Positions 1 to 10,500 of a DNA stretch of 64,000 bases are shown here, piece after piece. The stretch comes from Pseudomonas simiae (GTDB lineage: Bacteria > Pseudomonadota > Gammaproteobacteria > Pseudomonadales > Pseudomonadaceae). Position 1 is the stretch's first letter. Each line of letters opens with the position of its first letter. A program made the position numbers and the translations under genes. The notes below the pieces were generated by a model. It ran no database searches, was not told the origin of the DNA, and saw only the letters and a program-made list of their open reading frames with translations. The stretch is taken from contig NZ_FOKB01000001.1 in the NCBI RefSeq assembly GCF_900111895.1, forward strand, positions 248,001 to 312,000, written 5' to 3'.

Positions 1-530
1 GAAATCTGTTGATTGTATTTTTTGTGACGGGCCTCTGGCACGGTGCGGCATGGACCTTCATTTTCTGGGGCCTGTTTCACGGCGTATTCGTTGTATTGGA
101 ACGTGTGTTTTTAAAACGTGCGCTTGAAGCGGCCCCTGATTTTTTGGCACGCCTCTACACATTGCTTGTCGTCATGGTGGGATGGGTCTATTTCAGAGCC
201 GATAGCTTTGATCAGGCCTGGGTTATTCTAAAAGCGATGGCTGGGTTTGATAGTGCGCTGCAGGAATGGCAGCCCATGATGGTGTGGATGACGCCTGAAA
301 CAGTGGTTGCCTTGATTGCCGGAGTAGTTCTTTCATTTCCGGTTATTCCATGGGTATGTGCGCGGCTAAATTTCACAAGCGTCAATGGATCTACTGAGCC
401 GGGCAGGCATGGTCGTGATGCAGCGGATGTTCATGCGCTGCCTGCGTTTCTGTTGGTAGGCGGTCTGGTCTGTAGTGTGGTTTTGCTGGCCAGCAGTTCG
501 CTTAATCCCTTTTTATATTTTCGATTCTGA
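1..530 (+). CDS. MBOAT family O-acyltransferase, C-terminal part (5' end outside window)
   Basis: This is the C-terminal part of a membrane-bound O-acyltransferase of the AlgI/DltB type. These proteins pass acetyl groups across the inner membrane to acetylate exported polysaccharides. The frame is open to the window edge (…NLLIVFF…), so the gene starts upstream and the TTG at position 9 is not a real start. The visible part begins with the family hallmark TGLWHGAAWTF followed by WGLFHG, whose first histidine is the conserved catalytic-site residue. At least three hydrophobic segments follow. The next gene starts 10 bases after the stop and encodes an AlgX/AlgJ-like protein, the usual partner, so the two form an acetylation module. 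The polysaccharide substrate cannot be told from this fragment. Confidence 0.88.
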   Translation, partial: NLLIVFFVTGLWHGAAWTFIFWGLFHGVFVVLERVFLKRALEAAPDFLARLYTLLVVMVGWVYFRADSFDQAWVILKAMAGFDSALQEWQPMMVWMTPETVVALIAGVVLSFPVIPWVCARLNFTSVNGSTEPGRHGRDAADVHALPAFLLVGGLVCSVVLLASSSLNPFLYFRF

Positions 531-539
531 GGCGCGTAA

Positions 540-1712
540 ATGAGCTATGCTTCTGAAAGTAGTGAGCGGTCTACTGCGACTAAGCGCACCTATCACTGGT
601 GGTCGTTGATAGGAGGGGTAGTGGCAGTAGTTGTCGTCGTTCATCTGTTTCCCCTGTTCAACATTCCTGAGCCTGGGCTGGCTGAAAATAGGGTGCTTGC
701 AAGTGCTCCTTCAGTGCCAAAAAGCCTGTCTGACTGGGCAGTATTGCCAGCAAAGTTGGACGCGTTTGCGATCGACCAGTTTCCACTGCGCACACACATG
801 ATTTCGACGTTGAATTTGATTCGGTACACACTCGGATATTCAGGTTCGAAGCGGATTATTGTGGGTCAGAATGGTTGGCTGTTTTATGATGATGGCAGTC
901 ACTTGGTGCAGATGTCAGGCGCGTTAATCCTGGATAAACCTAATATTGATGCCTGGGTCAGCGGCTTTCGCCAGCGTGTGGAATACCTGAGCAAGAGGGA
1001 CGCAAAGTTTTATTTCATGGTGGCGCCTGTAAAGGAAGATATCTACCCCGAAAATCGACCTTATTGGATGCCTGAACAAAGAGTCAATACAGAGGTCGAT
1101 GAGATCATTAAGGCTTCCAAAGAAGCGGGGATCGATCAGATCGTGGATCCGCGTGTAGCGATCTTCCAGGAGCGCCATAATCAAAAGCTTTATGATGAGT
1201 ACGATACACACTGGACAGGGTTGGGTGCTTACATTGCCTACAACCAGCTAATGACCAGAATGTCTGTAGACTTTACCGATATGCAGCCATTGCCTCTGGC
1301 CGCCTTTACACCGGTAGTACTACCAATGGTGGGGACCGCTAGAGATTTGTCCTTAATGCTTGGGATTGCAGGTTCTGTTCCGCACGATCGAGTTTCGTTT
1401 GCCGAGATGTTGACCCATCCCCTCGAAAAGACGACATTTTTGAGTGATAACCATAGTTGGGTTGGGCCACAAGTTCTTCATACCGATGCCAAAACGGGAA
1501 AAACACTGCTTCTGTTGAGGGATTCTTTTTCAACTGAACTGCTCCCATTCCTCAAGGAGCATTTTGATAAGATTGTTACAGCGCATGTTCAAGACGGTTT
1601 TTTTCGAACGGATCTCATTGAACAGTTCAAGCCAGACGCCGTTGCGGTTGTCATTATCGAGACCGGAGCGCGGCATACAATGGGAATGATGCCCGCCCTA
1701 GAGTCTCAATGA
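540..1712 (+). CDS. AlgX/AlgJ-like SGNH-fold acetyltransferase (polysaccharide O-acetylation)
   Basis: 390 residues. One N-terminal membrane anchor (about residues 19-38) is followed by a periplasmic SGNH-hydrolase-like domain of the AlgX/AlgJ family. Visible motifs are GQNGWLFYDDG (about 109-119), the Asp-x-His pair in DTHW (D222, H224) and the nucleophile motif RDSFS with S329; together these make the expected Ser-His-Asp triad. Family members take acetyl groups relayed by the MBOAT partner and place them on the polysaccharide. The gene follows the MBOAT gene by 10 bases, implying one operon. Its codons are richer in A and T than most of the window. The target could be alginate-like, cellulose-like or O-antigen; the sequence does not decide. 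Confidence 0.85.
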   Translation: MSYASESSERSTATKRTYHWWSLIGGVVAVVVVVHLFPLFNIPEPGLAENRVLASAPSVPKSLSDWAVLPAKLDAFAIDQFPLRTHMISTLNLIRYTLGYSGSKRIIVGQNGWLFYDDGSHLVQMSGALILDKPNIDAWVSGFRQRVEYLSKRDAKFYFMVAPVKEDIYPENRPYWMPEQRVNTEVDEIIKASKEAGIDQIVDPRVAIFQERHNQKLYDEYDTHWTGLGAYIAYNQLMTRMSVDFTDMQPLPLAAFTPVVLPMVGTARDLSLMLGIAGSVPHDRVSFAEMLTHPLEKTTFLSDNHSWVGPQVLHTDAKTGKTLLLLRDSFSTELLPFLKEHFDKIVTAHVQDGFFRTDLIEQFKPDAVAVVIIETGARHTMGMMPALESQ

Positions 1713-1817
1713 ATAGCTGGTTTATAACTGCGTGTTTCTGAATATTTAGCGTCATGCCGAAGACGGTGACCGAGGTAGTCGTCAAAGCCGTCGGGTTCTT
1801 ATCTGGCTGAAGATGCG

Positions 1818-1839
1818 CCCCACCGTGAAGCTGGTGGGG
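1818..1839 (+). terminator. Possible weak terminator hairpin after the acetylation genes
   Basis: CCCCACC and GGTGGGG form a 7-bp stem with a short loop, followed by TTTA only. It lies between two convergent genes, about 105 bases after the upstream stop. The poor U-tract makes factor-independent termination uncertain. Confidence 0.4.
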
Positions 1840-1853
1840 TTTAGGGGGGAGGC

Positions 1854-2600
1854 TTATTTTGAGCAGTAAAACGTATCTCTCCAGCCTTCGCTGTAATCGA
1901 CCAGTGCACCTTTGACTTCAGGCTTTTCTGAAATGTATTCATCCCAGTCGAAGGTCTTTGTGGTGTACCCGAAGTGTTTGGCGATGAAGCGTACAGCGCT
2001 TCTTGATGGGCGCCCTACAAGGGTCTGTCCATGCCGAGTCAGTGAATCGGAATAGGCCATCTGTTGGTCATCTACCGGGTCAAGCAAGAGCTGGACACCG
2101 TAGGGGTTGCCAAACACTACACGAGGGTCACTGGTTTCACCTTCCGGAAACTCATCCACAGTCGGAGTGACCTCGGTGTCGATCACTACCAGTTTAGCCC
2201 CTGTACGTTCGATCAAGTCAAATAACTCGGCATGTCGAATAGTGTGGTAATAAAACCCAAGGCAGAAAACAACGTCAAATTCTTTATTGCTGAGGTGGTC
2301 GAAGACATCACCGCATAAAAACTCAAAACGCGAAGGGTCGATGCTGTACTCGTTAAATGTCTCTATGGCGTTGTTTATTAGCTCTTGCCTGGGCTCAATA
2401 CCCGTTACATGAGCTGCACCTGCCTGCAGCGCTGCAAATGACCAACGTCCATCATGGCTTGCTATATCAAGGACACGCTTACCCTTTATAAACTCTATAT
2501 TTCTTTCCATTATCGCGGTGTGCCGCGAATTCAGGCGGTCTGGAAAAGGGCTGGTTTGGCTGGTTTTATAAAACCTTGGGAAATTATCAAAAAAACCCAT
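1854..2600 (-). CDS. Class I SAM-dependent methyltransferase
   Basis: 248 residues from the chosen start. Motif I of Rossmann-fold methyltransferases is clear (VLDIASHDGRWSF), followed by an acidic motif II (VTGIEP) and the motif IV region (FDVVFCLGFYYH). The frame is open for 47 more codons upstream. I start at 2600 because GGGAG lies just upstream of ATGGGTTTTTTT and the extra codons look like untranslated sequence. The substrate is unknown. The position next to polysaccharide acetylation genes, convergent with them, would fit modification of a surface sugar or lipid, but that is inference. Its composition is AT-richer than the genes after 2750. Confidence 0.72.
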   Translation of the reverse strand: MGFFDNFPRFYKTSQTSPFPDRLNSRHTAIMERNIEFIKGKRVLDIASHDGRWSFAALQAGAAHVTGIEPRQELINNAIETFNEYSIDPSRFEFLCGDVFDHLSNKEFDVVFCLGFYYHTIRHAELFDLIERTGAKLVVIDTEVTPTVDEFPEGETSDPRVVFGNPYGVQLLLDPVDDQQMAYSDSLTRHGQTLVGRPSRSAVRFIAKHFGYTTKTFDWDEYISEKPEVKGALVDYSEGWRDTFYCSK

Positions 2601-2756
2601 ATGGCTCCCATACACGCAACTCGGTGAGAGTTGACGTTGAAATGAATAAGGTTCCGATAATACACGACGTACCTGTTGGCGGGAGACCGTAGTCGGATTT
2701 ATTCGTCTTAAGCAGATGTCCGGATGTGCGGCCTTTATCACCGAGAGTCAAAACAC

Positions 2757-3653
2757 TCAAACAGCTCGCTCACGATTTTTCGGCCTCAACACCAACCACA
2801 ACGCCCCCCCAATCAACACCCCCCCATACACATGCGCCATCGACAACGGCTCCCCCAGCAACAACGCCCCCCACAACACCCCAAACGGCGGAATCATAAA
2901 CGTCACTGTCATCGACTTAACCGGTCCAATCGAGGTCAGCAGCCTGAAGTATAGGATGTAGGCAAACGCCGTACACACCAGCCCCAGCCCCAGCAACGAC
3001 CCCCACACCTGCCATCCACCCCAGCTCGCCGGCGGTTGGCTGATGGCGCTGTAGGTAAAGAACGGCAGCAGGAAGAGGGTGGCGCCAAGCATGCTGCCCA
3101 GGGCTGATAGGCGGCTGTCCAGGCCACCGCGCTGATCCAGCCAGCGCCGCGCCAGGAACCCGGCAAAGCCGTAACAGGTGGTCGCGAGCAAACAGGCCAG
3201 TGCACCCGTCAGCAATTCCAGGTCAAACGCCACCGGCCCGGCGCGGGTCAGCACGCCCACACCGAACAGTCCCAGACATACTCCTGCGATTTTCGACGGT
3301 GTGAGACGTTCGCTGAAGAACAGCCCGCCAATCAACACGCCCATCAACGGTGTGGTGGCGTTGAAGATCGCCGAGTAACCCGCCGGCAGCACCTGGGCCG
3401 CCACCGAATACATGGTCGCCGGGATGCCGGAGTTGATCACTCCCAATAGCAACACAGTCCTGAACTTGCCTTGAAAATCCCAGCTTACCCGCATCATCGC
3501 CAAAATCACTAGCAACCCGGCGGCGGCGATCGATACGCGGAAAAACGCCGTCGGCACCGTGCCGATCTCCGGCGCAATGATGCGCATAAACAGGAAACTC
3601 GCGCCCCAGATGGCGGCGAGCCCCAGCAAGTACAAGGTGTCGACAGGTCTCAC
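2757..3653 (-). CDS. EamA/DMT-family exporter
   Basis: 298 residues with about ten hydrophobic segments arranged as two EamA repeats, the layout of drug/metabolite transporters (RhaT/YdcZ-like permeases). It starts at a GTG preceded by GTAGGAG at good spacing. It begins with YLLGLAAIWGASFLFMR, a typical EamA opening with the conserved WG. The C-terminal repeat contains the usual MTVTFMIPPFGVLWGALLLGE stretch, split here only for length. Members export amino acids or other small metabolites; the substrate cannot be predicted. It appears to be a single-gene unit. Confidence 0.85.
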   Translation of the reverse strand: MRPVDTLYLLGLAAIWGASFLFMRIIAPEIGTVPTAFFRVSIAAAGLLVILAMMRVSWDFQGKFRTVLLLGVINSGIPATMYSVAAQVLPAGYSAIFNATTPLMGVLIGGLFFSERLTPSKIAGVCLGLFGVGVLTRAGPVAFDLELLTGALACLLATTCYGFAGFLARRWLDQRGGLDSRLSALGSMLGATLFLLPFFTYSAISQPPASWGGWQVWGSLLGLGLVCTAFAYILYFRLLTSIGPVKSMTVTFMIPPFGVLWGALLLGEPLSMAHVYGGVLIGGALWLVLRPKNRERAV

Positions 3654-3705
3654 GGAATACTCCTACATCAATAAGGCGGCGAGTGTTACACGCCCCCTTT
3701 ACTGA

Positions 3706-5331
3706 TTACAGGACAAACCGCGCCACCAGCCCATTCAGGTCCACTGCCAGGCGCGACAGTTCCTGGCTGGCCGCTGACGTCTGGGTGGCGCCGGCAGCGG
3801 TCTGGGTGGACAGGTCGCGAATGTTCACCAGGCTGCGGTCCACGTCGCGTGCTACCAGTGCTTGCTGCTCGGCGGCGCTGGCGATCACCAGGTTGCGCTG
3901 GCTGATCTGCGAGATGGCCGCGGTGATTTTCTCCAAGGCGCTGCCTGCGCTGTTGGCGCGTTGAAGGGTGTGGCCGGCATGGTCGGCGCTGCTGTTCAGG
4001 GCTTCGACGGTGTCTTGGGTACCGCGCTGGATACCGGTAATCATCTGCTCGATTTCTTCGGTGGAGTCCTGGGTGCGCTGCGCCAGGGAGCGCACTTCGT
4101 CGGCCACCACGGCAAAACCACGCCCGGCCTCGCCCGCGCGGGCCGCTTCAATGGCGGCGTTGAGCGCCAGCAGGTTGGTCTGCCCGGCGATGCCACGGAT
4201 CACCTCCAGCACCTTGCTGATGTCCTGGGCCTGTACGGCCAGGCCTTCGGCCTTGTTCGACGCGCCGAGCACCTCGTCCACCAAGTTCTGGATCGAGCTG
4301 ATGGTTTCGCTGATCTGGTAGTGGCCGTGCTTGCTGTCCTCGTCGGAGGCCTGGGAAGCTTCGGCGCTGGACACCGCATTGCCCGCTACTTCATCCACCG
4401 CCGCGCTCATTTCGGTCACGGCGGTGGCAGCCTGTTCGATCTCGTCGTTCTGCGCTTGCAGGTCACGGGTGCTTTGTTCCATCACCGAACTCATCTCTTC
4501 GGCAGCGCAACCCAGTTGCTGCGCCGACTCACTGATGCCGCGGAGGGTGCCTTGCAACTGCGCCTGCATGGTGGCCAAGGCTGTGAGCAATTGGGCGGGC
4601 TCGTCCTTGCCACTGACGGCGATCGGCTGGCTCAAGTCGCCGCTGGCAATGGTGCGTGCCACAATCAGCGCCTGGCCGAGGGGGGCGGTGATGCTGCGGG
4701 TCAGCAGCCACGCCAGCAGTAAGGTGGCGGTCAGCGCGAGCACAATGATCGAGCCGACGATCCACTGCGCGCTGGAATAGGTCTGTGCGGCTGAATCCAC
4801 AGCGGTTTGCACACCGCTCTGGTTGAAGGTAATCATGTCCGTCAGGCTTTTGTTGAGGATCACACCCTGTGGCGCGAGGCGGCTGTTGAGCAGGTCGATG
4901 GCGTCTTGTTGCTGGTCCTTGTCTACCAGGGCAACGATTTGTCTGACAAGGCTCAGGTAAGCGTTCGCATTACCTTCGAGCTGCGTGAGCATTTCGCGCT
5001 CTTCATCGCCGCTGAGCAGGGTTTTGTGATGGTCGAGCAGGGTTTGCAGCTCGGTGTGCTGGCGGGTGATCAGGGCTTTGCTGTTGTCGCGGATCCGCGA
5101 TTCGTCGGTGGTCGCCAGGCGCAATGCCTCCAGGCGGATGCTGGCGACAATGGCCGCGCTGTCGTGGATGTTCTCGATGCTGGGCATCCACGATGCTTCA
5201 ATGACCAGCGCGCTTTGCCGCAACTTGGCCATCTGACCAAGGCCAAACATTCCTACAATCACCAGCAAGCTGGCCAAAACCCCAAAACTCAGACTGGCAC
5301 GCAGACCGATCCTCATGTTCCTCAATGACAT
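3706..5331 (-). CDS. Methyl-accepting chemotaxis protein
   Basis: 541 residues. Layout: TM1 about 11-33, a periplasmic four-helix-bundle ligand domain about 35-188, TM2 about 190-211, a HAMP domain about 212-265, then a long coiled-coil signalling domain. The signalling hairpin tip ([20 protein letters not shown], about 381-400, then [14 protein letters not shown]) is the most conserved part of the family and contacts CheA and CheW. The protein ends at ARFVL with no CheR-tethering pentapeptide, common for pseudomonad receptors. The short periplasmic domain suggests a small ligand, but the ligand is unknown. The gene stands alone, convergent with nothing and divergent from aceK across about 390 bases. 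Confidence 0.93.
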   Translation of the reverse strand: MSLRNMRIGLRASLSFGVLASLLVIVGMFGLGQMAKLRQSALVIEASWMPSIENIHDSAAIVASIRLEALRLATTDESRIRDNSKALITRQHTELQTLLDHHKTLLSGDEEREMLTQLEGNANAYLSLVRQIVALVDKDQQQDAIDLLNSRLAPQGVILNKSLTDMITFNQSGVQTAVDSAAQTYSSAQWIVGSIIVLALTATLLLAWLLTRSITAPLGQALIVARTIASGDLSQPIAVSGKDEPAQLLTALATMQAQLQGTLRGISESAQQLGCAAEEMSSVMEQSTRDLQAQNDEIEQAATAVTEMSAAVDEVAGNAVSSAEASQASDEDSKHGHYQISETISSIQNLVDEVLGASNKAEGLAVQAQDISKVLEVIRGIAGQTNLLALNAAIEAARAGEAGRGFAVVADEVRSLAQRTQDSTEEIEQMITGIQRGTQDTVEALNSSADHAGHTLQRANSAGSALEKITAAISQISQRNLVIASAAEQQALVARDVDRSLVNIRDLSTQTAAGATQTSAASQELSRLAVDLNGLVARFVL

Positions 5332-5721
5332 CTCAATGCTCCTTGGGCGATTAGAACCTGTTCCCGGATCGGTCTTCGGACCTTGTTAGGGTGGGAGAGG
5401 GTGCGCTATATATCAAAGTGCTATCACTGTGGTAATCAGGGTTTCCCTTAGTTGGATCCACAGCGCTGCGCGGTAATCGCGCCCGGCGTTGCGCGCGGTT
5501 TTCCAGTATCAACCTGCCAGATCCCGCCATTGCAGGGGTGTGAGTAAAACGCGAAGAGACTTCGGGGTGCGTTTATTGACCGAATGGTCTGCTTAAGAAA
5601 ATTGCAAATAAATGTACGAAATGAACGAAGTTGTACAAGACAGTGCAAGAAATGACTCTTCTCCTGTTCTCGTACACTGGCTAAGCTCAGGGCATCCAGA
5701 TGCCCGTTCGAGGTTTCCCGC
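5332..5721. other. Intergenic region between the chemoreceptor and aceK
   Basis: About 390 bases separate two divergently transcribed genes, so promoters for both must lie here. The stretch from about 5590 to 5660 is AT-rich and includes TTGTAC at about 5632, a plausible -35 element for aceK, but no convincing -10 spacing could be fixed by eye. A 91-codon frame on the minus strand has no family resemblance and no ribosome site, and I do not call it. No RNA gene or repeat was recognised. Confidence 0.4.
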
Positions 5722-7437
5722 ATGTCGCAATCCGCCCTCGCTGTCGCCCAGATGATCCTCGATGGCTTCGACGATTACCGTGAGCACTTCCGCCAGATCA
5801 CCGATGGCGCTCGTGAGCGTTTTGAGAGGGCTCAGTGGCAGCAGGGGCAGGCGGCGTCGGCGGCACGGATCAACCTCTATGAAGAAAAGGTCAGTGAAGT
5901 GACTGCGCGCCTGCGCGAACACTTCGATGACGGCACACTGCTTGATATCGACACGTGGCCCGTGGTGAAAAGCGCCTACATCGGGCTGATCGACCTGCGT
6001 TTCGACGATGAGCTGTCCGAGACCTGGTACAACTCGATTTTCTGCGGGCTGTTCAGTCATGACCTGATCAGTGACGGCTGCATGTTCATCCACACCACCC
6101 GGCCCAGCCTGCGCCGGGCACGGGCCGCGCAGACGCGCACGTACACGCCCGCCGGGAACATCCCGCAAATGCTCGCGCAGATCTTTGCCGACTACCGTTT
6201 CAGTGAACCTTACGCGGACCTGGCAAGCGACCTGCACCGCCTCGAAACCCAACTGCGGGAAAACCTGCCGGACTGGGTGTGCAAGGACCCGGACCTCAAG
6301 GTCGAGCTGTTTTCCTCGGTGCTCTACCGCAACAAGGGCGCCTACCTTGTAGGACGCATCTATACCCGCGACGAACAATGGCCGCTGGTGATTCCCCTGT
6401 TGCACCGTGAAGGGCAAGGCATCCAGATCGACGCGTTGATCACCGACGAAGCAGAGGTGTCGATCATCTTTTCGTTCACCCGCTCCTACTTCATGGTGGA
6501 TGTACCGGTGCCGGCGGAATTCGTCGGCTTTCTCAAGCGTATCCTGCCGGGCAAGCACATCGCCGAGCTGTACACTTCCATCGGCTTCTACAAGCACGGC
6601 AAGTCGGAGTTTTACCGCGCGCTGATCAACCACCTGGCGACCACCGATGATCAATTCATCATGGCCCCCGGCGTGCGTGGCATGGTCATGAGCGTATTTA
6701 CCCTGCCGGGCTTCAACACGGTGTTCAAGATCATCAAGGACCGCTTTTCGCCGTCGAAAAACGTTAACCGCGCCACGGTGATCGAGAAGTACCGCCTGGT
6801 TAAGAGCGTCGACCGGGTCGGGCGCATGGCCGATACCCAGGAGTTCGCCGACTTCCGTTTCCCCTTGAGTAAATTCGAGCCCGAATGCCTGGCCGAACTG
6901 CTGGAAGTCGCCGCCGGTACCGTCGAAGTGGAAGGCGACACCGTGTTGATCCGCCACTGCTGGACTGAACGACGCATGACCCCGCTCAACCTCTATCTCG
7001 ACAACGCCAACCCCGCCCAGGTGCGTGAAGCCCTGGAAGACTACGGCCTGGCGATCAAGCAACTGGCGGCGGCGAATATCTTCCCCGGCGACATGCTTTT
7101 GAAGAACTTCGGTGTCACCCGCCACGGCCGTGTGGTGTTCTACGACTACGACGAAATCTGCTTTCTCACCGAGGCCAACTTCCGCCACATCCCCGCGCCG
7201 CGCACCCCCGAGGATGAAATGGCTTCGGAACCCTGGTATTCCATTGGCCCGCTGGATGTATTCCCCGAGGAGTTCCCGCCGTTCCTGTTCGCCGATGCTG
7301 GCCAGCGCAAGCTGTTTGATGAGCTGCATGGCGAGCTGTACAACGCCGATTACTGGAAAGGGCTGCAGGAGGCGATTCGTGCCGGTAAGGTCATCGACGT
7401 GTTCCCGTACAGGCGCAAAGACCGCGATAACGAATGA
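5722..7437 (+). CDS. aceK: Isocitrate dehydrogenase kinase/phosphatase
   Basis: 571 residues, the usual length. AceK reversibly phosphorylates isocitrate dehydrogenase in the cytoplasm and so sets the split between the TCA cycle and the glyoxylate bypass. The nucleotide-binding loop is visible as [14 protein letters not shown] from about residue 316. The active-site aspartates fall where they do in the E. coli enzyme: D457 in FPGDML and D475 in FYDYDE. In enterobacteria aceK sits in the aceBAK operon; here it is a single gene, the common arrangement in pseudomonads. It ends 70 bases before hrpA on the same strand, so read-through is possible. Confidence 0.97.
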   Translation: MSQSALAVAQMILDGFDDYREHFRQITDGARERFERAQWQQGQAASAARINLYEEKVSEVTARLREHFDDGTLLDIDTWPVVKSAYIGLIDLRFDDELSETWYNSIFCGLFSHDLISDGCMFIHTTRPSLRRARAAQTRTYTPAGNIPQMLAQIFADYRFSEPYADLASDLHRLETQLRENLPDWVCKDPDLKVELFSSVLYRNKGAYLVGRIYTRDEQWPLVIPLLHREGQGIQIDALITDEAEVSIIFSFTRSYFMVDVPVPAEFVGFLKRILPGKHIAELYTSIGFYKHGKSEFYRALINHLATTDDQFIMAPGVRGMVMSVFTLPGFNTVFKIIKDRFSPSKNVNRATVIEKYRLVKSVDRVGRMADTQEFADFRFPLSKFEPECLAELLEVAAGTVEVEGDTVLIRHCWTERRMTPLNLYLDNANPAQVREALEDYGLAIKQLAAANIFPGDMLLKNFGVTRHGRVVFYDYDEICFLTEANFRHIPAPRTPEDEMASEPWYSIGPLDVFPEEFPPFLFADAGQRKLFDELHGELYNADYWKGLQEAIRAGKVIDVFPYRRKDRDNE

Positions 7438-7507
7438 GGGGCGCGCGCTTTGGCGGTTTTCTGCGACAATCCGCCCCCTGCATAAATAGACGACCTATAC
7501 GTACCTG

Positions 7508-10500
7508 ATGACTGATCAAGCGCCCGCTATCGACCAATTGCTGAACAACCTCGACCACGCCATGCTCGCCGACCGCCACCGCTTGCGGCGGCAGCTGCTT
7601 GAGTTGCGCAAGAAGCCCGACGAGGAAAAGTTGGCGCAATGGGTTGCGCGCATGCAGGCGTCCTGCGCCCAGGTCACGGCGCGGCGTGCCAGCCTGCCGG
7701 TGATCCGTTATGACGACAGCTTGCCGATCGCGGCCAAGCGCGATGAAATCAAAGAGGCGCTGAACAAGCACCAGGTGCTGATCATTGCTGGCGAGACCGG
7801 TTCGGGTAAAACCACCCAGTTACCGAAGATCTGCCTGGAAATCGGGCGTGGCCAGTTCGGCCTGATCGGTCACACCCAGCCACGCCGGATTGCCGCGCGT
7901 AGCGTGGCCAGCCGCGTCGCCGAAGAGCTGGCCACGCCCTTGGGCGCGCTGGTCGGCTATCAGGTGCGCTTCGAAGACCAGAGTGACTCCAACACCCTGA
8001 TCAAGCTGATGACCGACGGCATCCTGCTGGCGGAAACCCAGAACGATCGCTACCTGGAACGCTACGACACGATCATCGTCGACGAAGCCCACGAACGCAG
8101 CCTGAACATCGACTTCTTGCTGGGCTACCTGAAAACCCTGCTGCCGCGTCGTCCGGACCTGAAGGTCATCATCACCTCGGCGACCATCGACCTGGAGCGC
8201 TTCTCCAAGCATTTCGACGATGCGCCGATTGTCGAGGTGTCGGGCCGTACTTTCCCGGTAGACACCTGGTATCGCCCGCTGACCCTGGAACAGGATGAAG
8301 AAGGCAACCGCGTCGAGGACGACTTGACCGTTGACCAGGCGATCCTCGCCACCCTGGATGAAATCGCCGCCTATGAGCGCAGCGAACGGCGCAGCCCCGG
8401 CGATGTGCTGGTGTTCCTGCCGGGAGAGCGTGAGATTCGTGACGCTGCCGAGATGCTGCGCAAGGCCCAGCTCAAGCACACCGAAATCCTGCCGTTGTAT
8501 GCGCGCCTGTCGCCAGCCGAACAGCAGCGCATCTTCCAATCCCACCCGGGGCGTCGCGTGGTGCTGGCGACCAACGTTGCGGAAACCTCGCTGACCGTGC
8601 CGGGCATTCGTTATGTGATTGACAGCGGCACCGCGCGCATCAGCCGTTACAGCTACCGCGCCAAGGTGCAGCGTCTGCCGATCGAGGCGATCTCCCAGGC
8701 CAGCGCCAACCAGCGTAAAGGCCGTTGCGGCCGGGTCGAGCCGGGCATTTGCGTGCGCCTGTACAGCGAAGAGGATTTTATCGGGCGTCCGGAGTTTACC
8801 GATCCCGAAATCCTGCGCACCAACCTCGCCGCAGTGATCCTGCAGATGCTGCACCTGCGCCTCGGCGAGATCACCGATTTCCCGTTTATCGAACCGCCGG
8901 ACGGCAAGGCCATCAGCGATGGCTTCAACCTGCTGCAAGAGCTGTCGGCGGTGGACCGCAACAGCCAGCTCACGCCACTGGGTCGCCAATTGGCACGCCT
9001 GCCGGTGGACCCGCGCATGGGCCGCATGCTGCTGGAAGCCGCCAAGCTCGGCAGCTTGCAGGAAGTACTGATCGTCGCCAGCGCCATGTCGATCCAGGAC
9101 CCGCGCGAGCGTCCGCCGGAACGCCAGCAAGCCGCGGATCAGGCTCACGCACAGTGGAAAGATCCGGATTCGGACTTTGCCGGGCTGGTCAATCTATGGC
9201 GCGGCTTTGAAGAGCAGCGCCAGGAACTCACCGCCAGCCCTCTGCGCAACTGGTGTCGCAAGAACTTCCTCAACTACCTGCGCTTACGCGAGTGGCGCGA
9301 TTCCCATCGTCAGTTGAGCCTGATCTGCCGCGACATGCAGCTGACGGTCAACAAAGAACCGGCGGACTTCCCGAAACTGCACAAGGCGGTGTTGTCCGGG
9401 CTGCTCAGCCAGATCGGCCAGAAAACCGAAGACGGCGATTACCTCGGCGCGCGTCAGCGCCGCTTCTGGATTCACCCGTCGTCGGGCATCGGCAAAAAGC
9501 GCCCGCAATGGCTGATGACCGCCGAACTGGTGGAAACCACCAAGCTGTATGCGCGCATGGTCGCCAAGATCGACGCCGACTGGATCGAGCCGCTGGCTGG
9601 TCACCTGATCAAGAAAAACCACTTCGAACCCCATTGGGAGAAGAAGCGTGGGCAGGTCGTGGCCTTTGAGCAGATCACGCTGTTCGGGCTGATTGTGGTC
9701 GGGCGTCGCCCGGTGCATTACGGTCCGATTGACCCGGTGGTGTCCCGCGAGCTGTTTATCCGCGAGGGCCTGGTGCGTGGCGAGATCCAGTCGCGGGCCA
9801 AGTGCCTCACGGCCAACCAGCAACTGCTGGAACAGCTCGACGAGTTGGAAGCCAAGGCGCGCCGTCGTGACATTCTGGCGGATGAAGAAACCCTGTATGC
9901 CTTCTACGACGCGCGGTTGCCGGCGGAGATCCACCAGACTGCGACCTTCGACAGCTGGTACAAAATCAACAGCCAGAAAGACCCCCAACTGCTGATCATG
10001 CGCGAAGAGGACGTGCTGGCCCGCGAAGCCAGTGAAGTCACCGCCGCGCATTATCCGGACACCCTGCACCTGGGTGACCTCGAACTGGCGTTGAGTTACC
10101 ACTTCGAGCCCAACCACCCGCGTGATGGCGTGACCTTGCGCGTGCCGGCACCGTTGCTGCCGGCCTTGCCACCCGAGCGTCTGGAGTGGCTGGTGCCGGG
10201 GGTGATCGAAGCCAAGTGCATTGCCCTGGTGCGCAACCTGCCCAAGGCCCTGCGCAAAAACTTCGTGCCGGTGCCGGACTTCGTCAAGGCCGCGCTGCAA
10301 CGCATCGAGTTCGGCCAGGGTTCGTTGCCCCAGGCGCTGGGGCGCGAGTTGCTGCGCATGACGGGTGCGCGGGTCAGCGATGAAGCCTGGGCCGAAGCCG
10401 CGCAGCAGGTGGAAAGCCACCTGAAGATGAACCTGGAAGTGGTCGACGGCCAGGGCAAGTTCCTGGGTGAAGGCCGCGACCTGGCCGAACTGACCGCGCG

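Noticed and set aside
2600..2741. N-terminal extension of the methyltransferase gene
   Set aside because: The extra 47 codons have no ribosome site and no conserved look; GGGAG precedes the ATG at 2600.
5448..5723. 91-codon frame between the chemoreceptor gene and aceK (minus strand)
   Set aside because: It starts inside the aceK start region, has no ribosome site and resembles no family.
5593..7329. 578-codon open frame antisense to aceK
   Set aside because: Antisense frames open because of the high GC third-position bias of aceK. It has no family motif, is Gly/Val/His-rich in the typical shadow pattern and lacks a ribosome site.
7820..9148. 442-codon open frame antisense to the hrpA helicase domain
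   Set aside because: Shadow of the strongly conserved helicase domain; no start signal.
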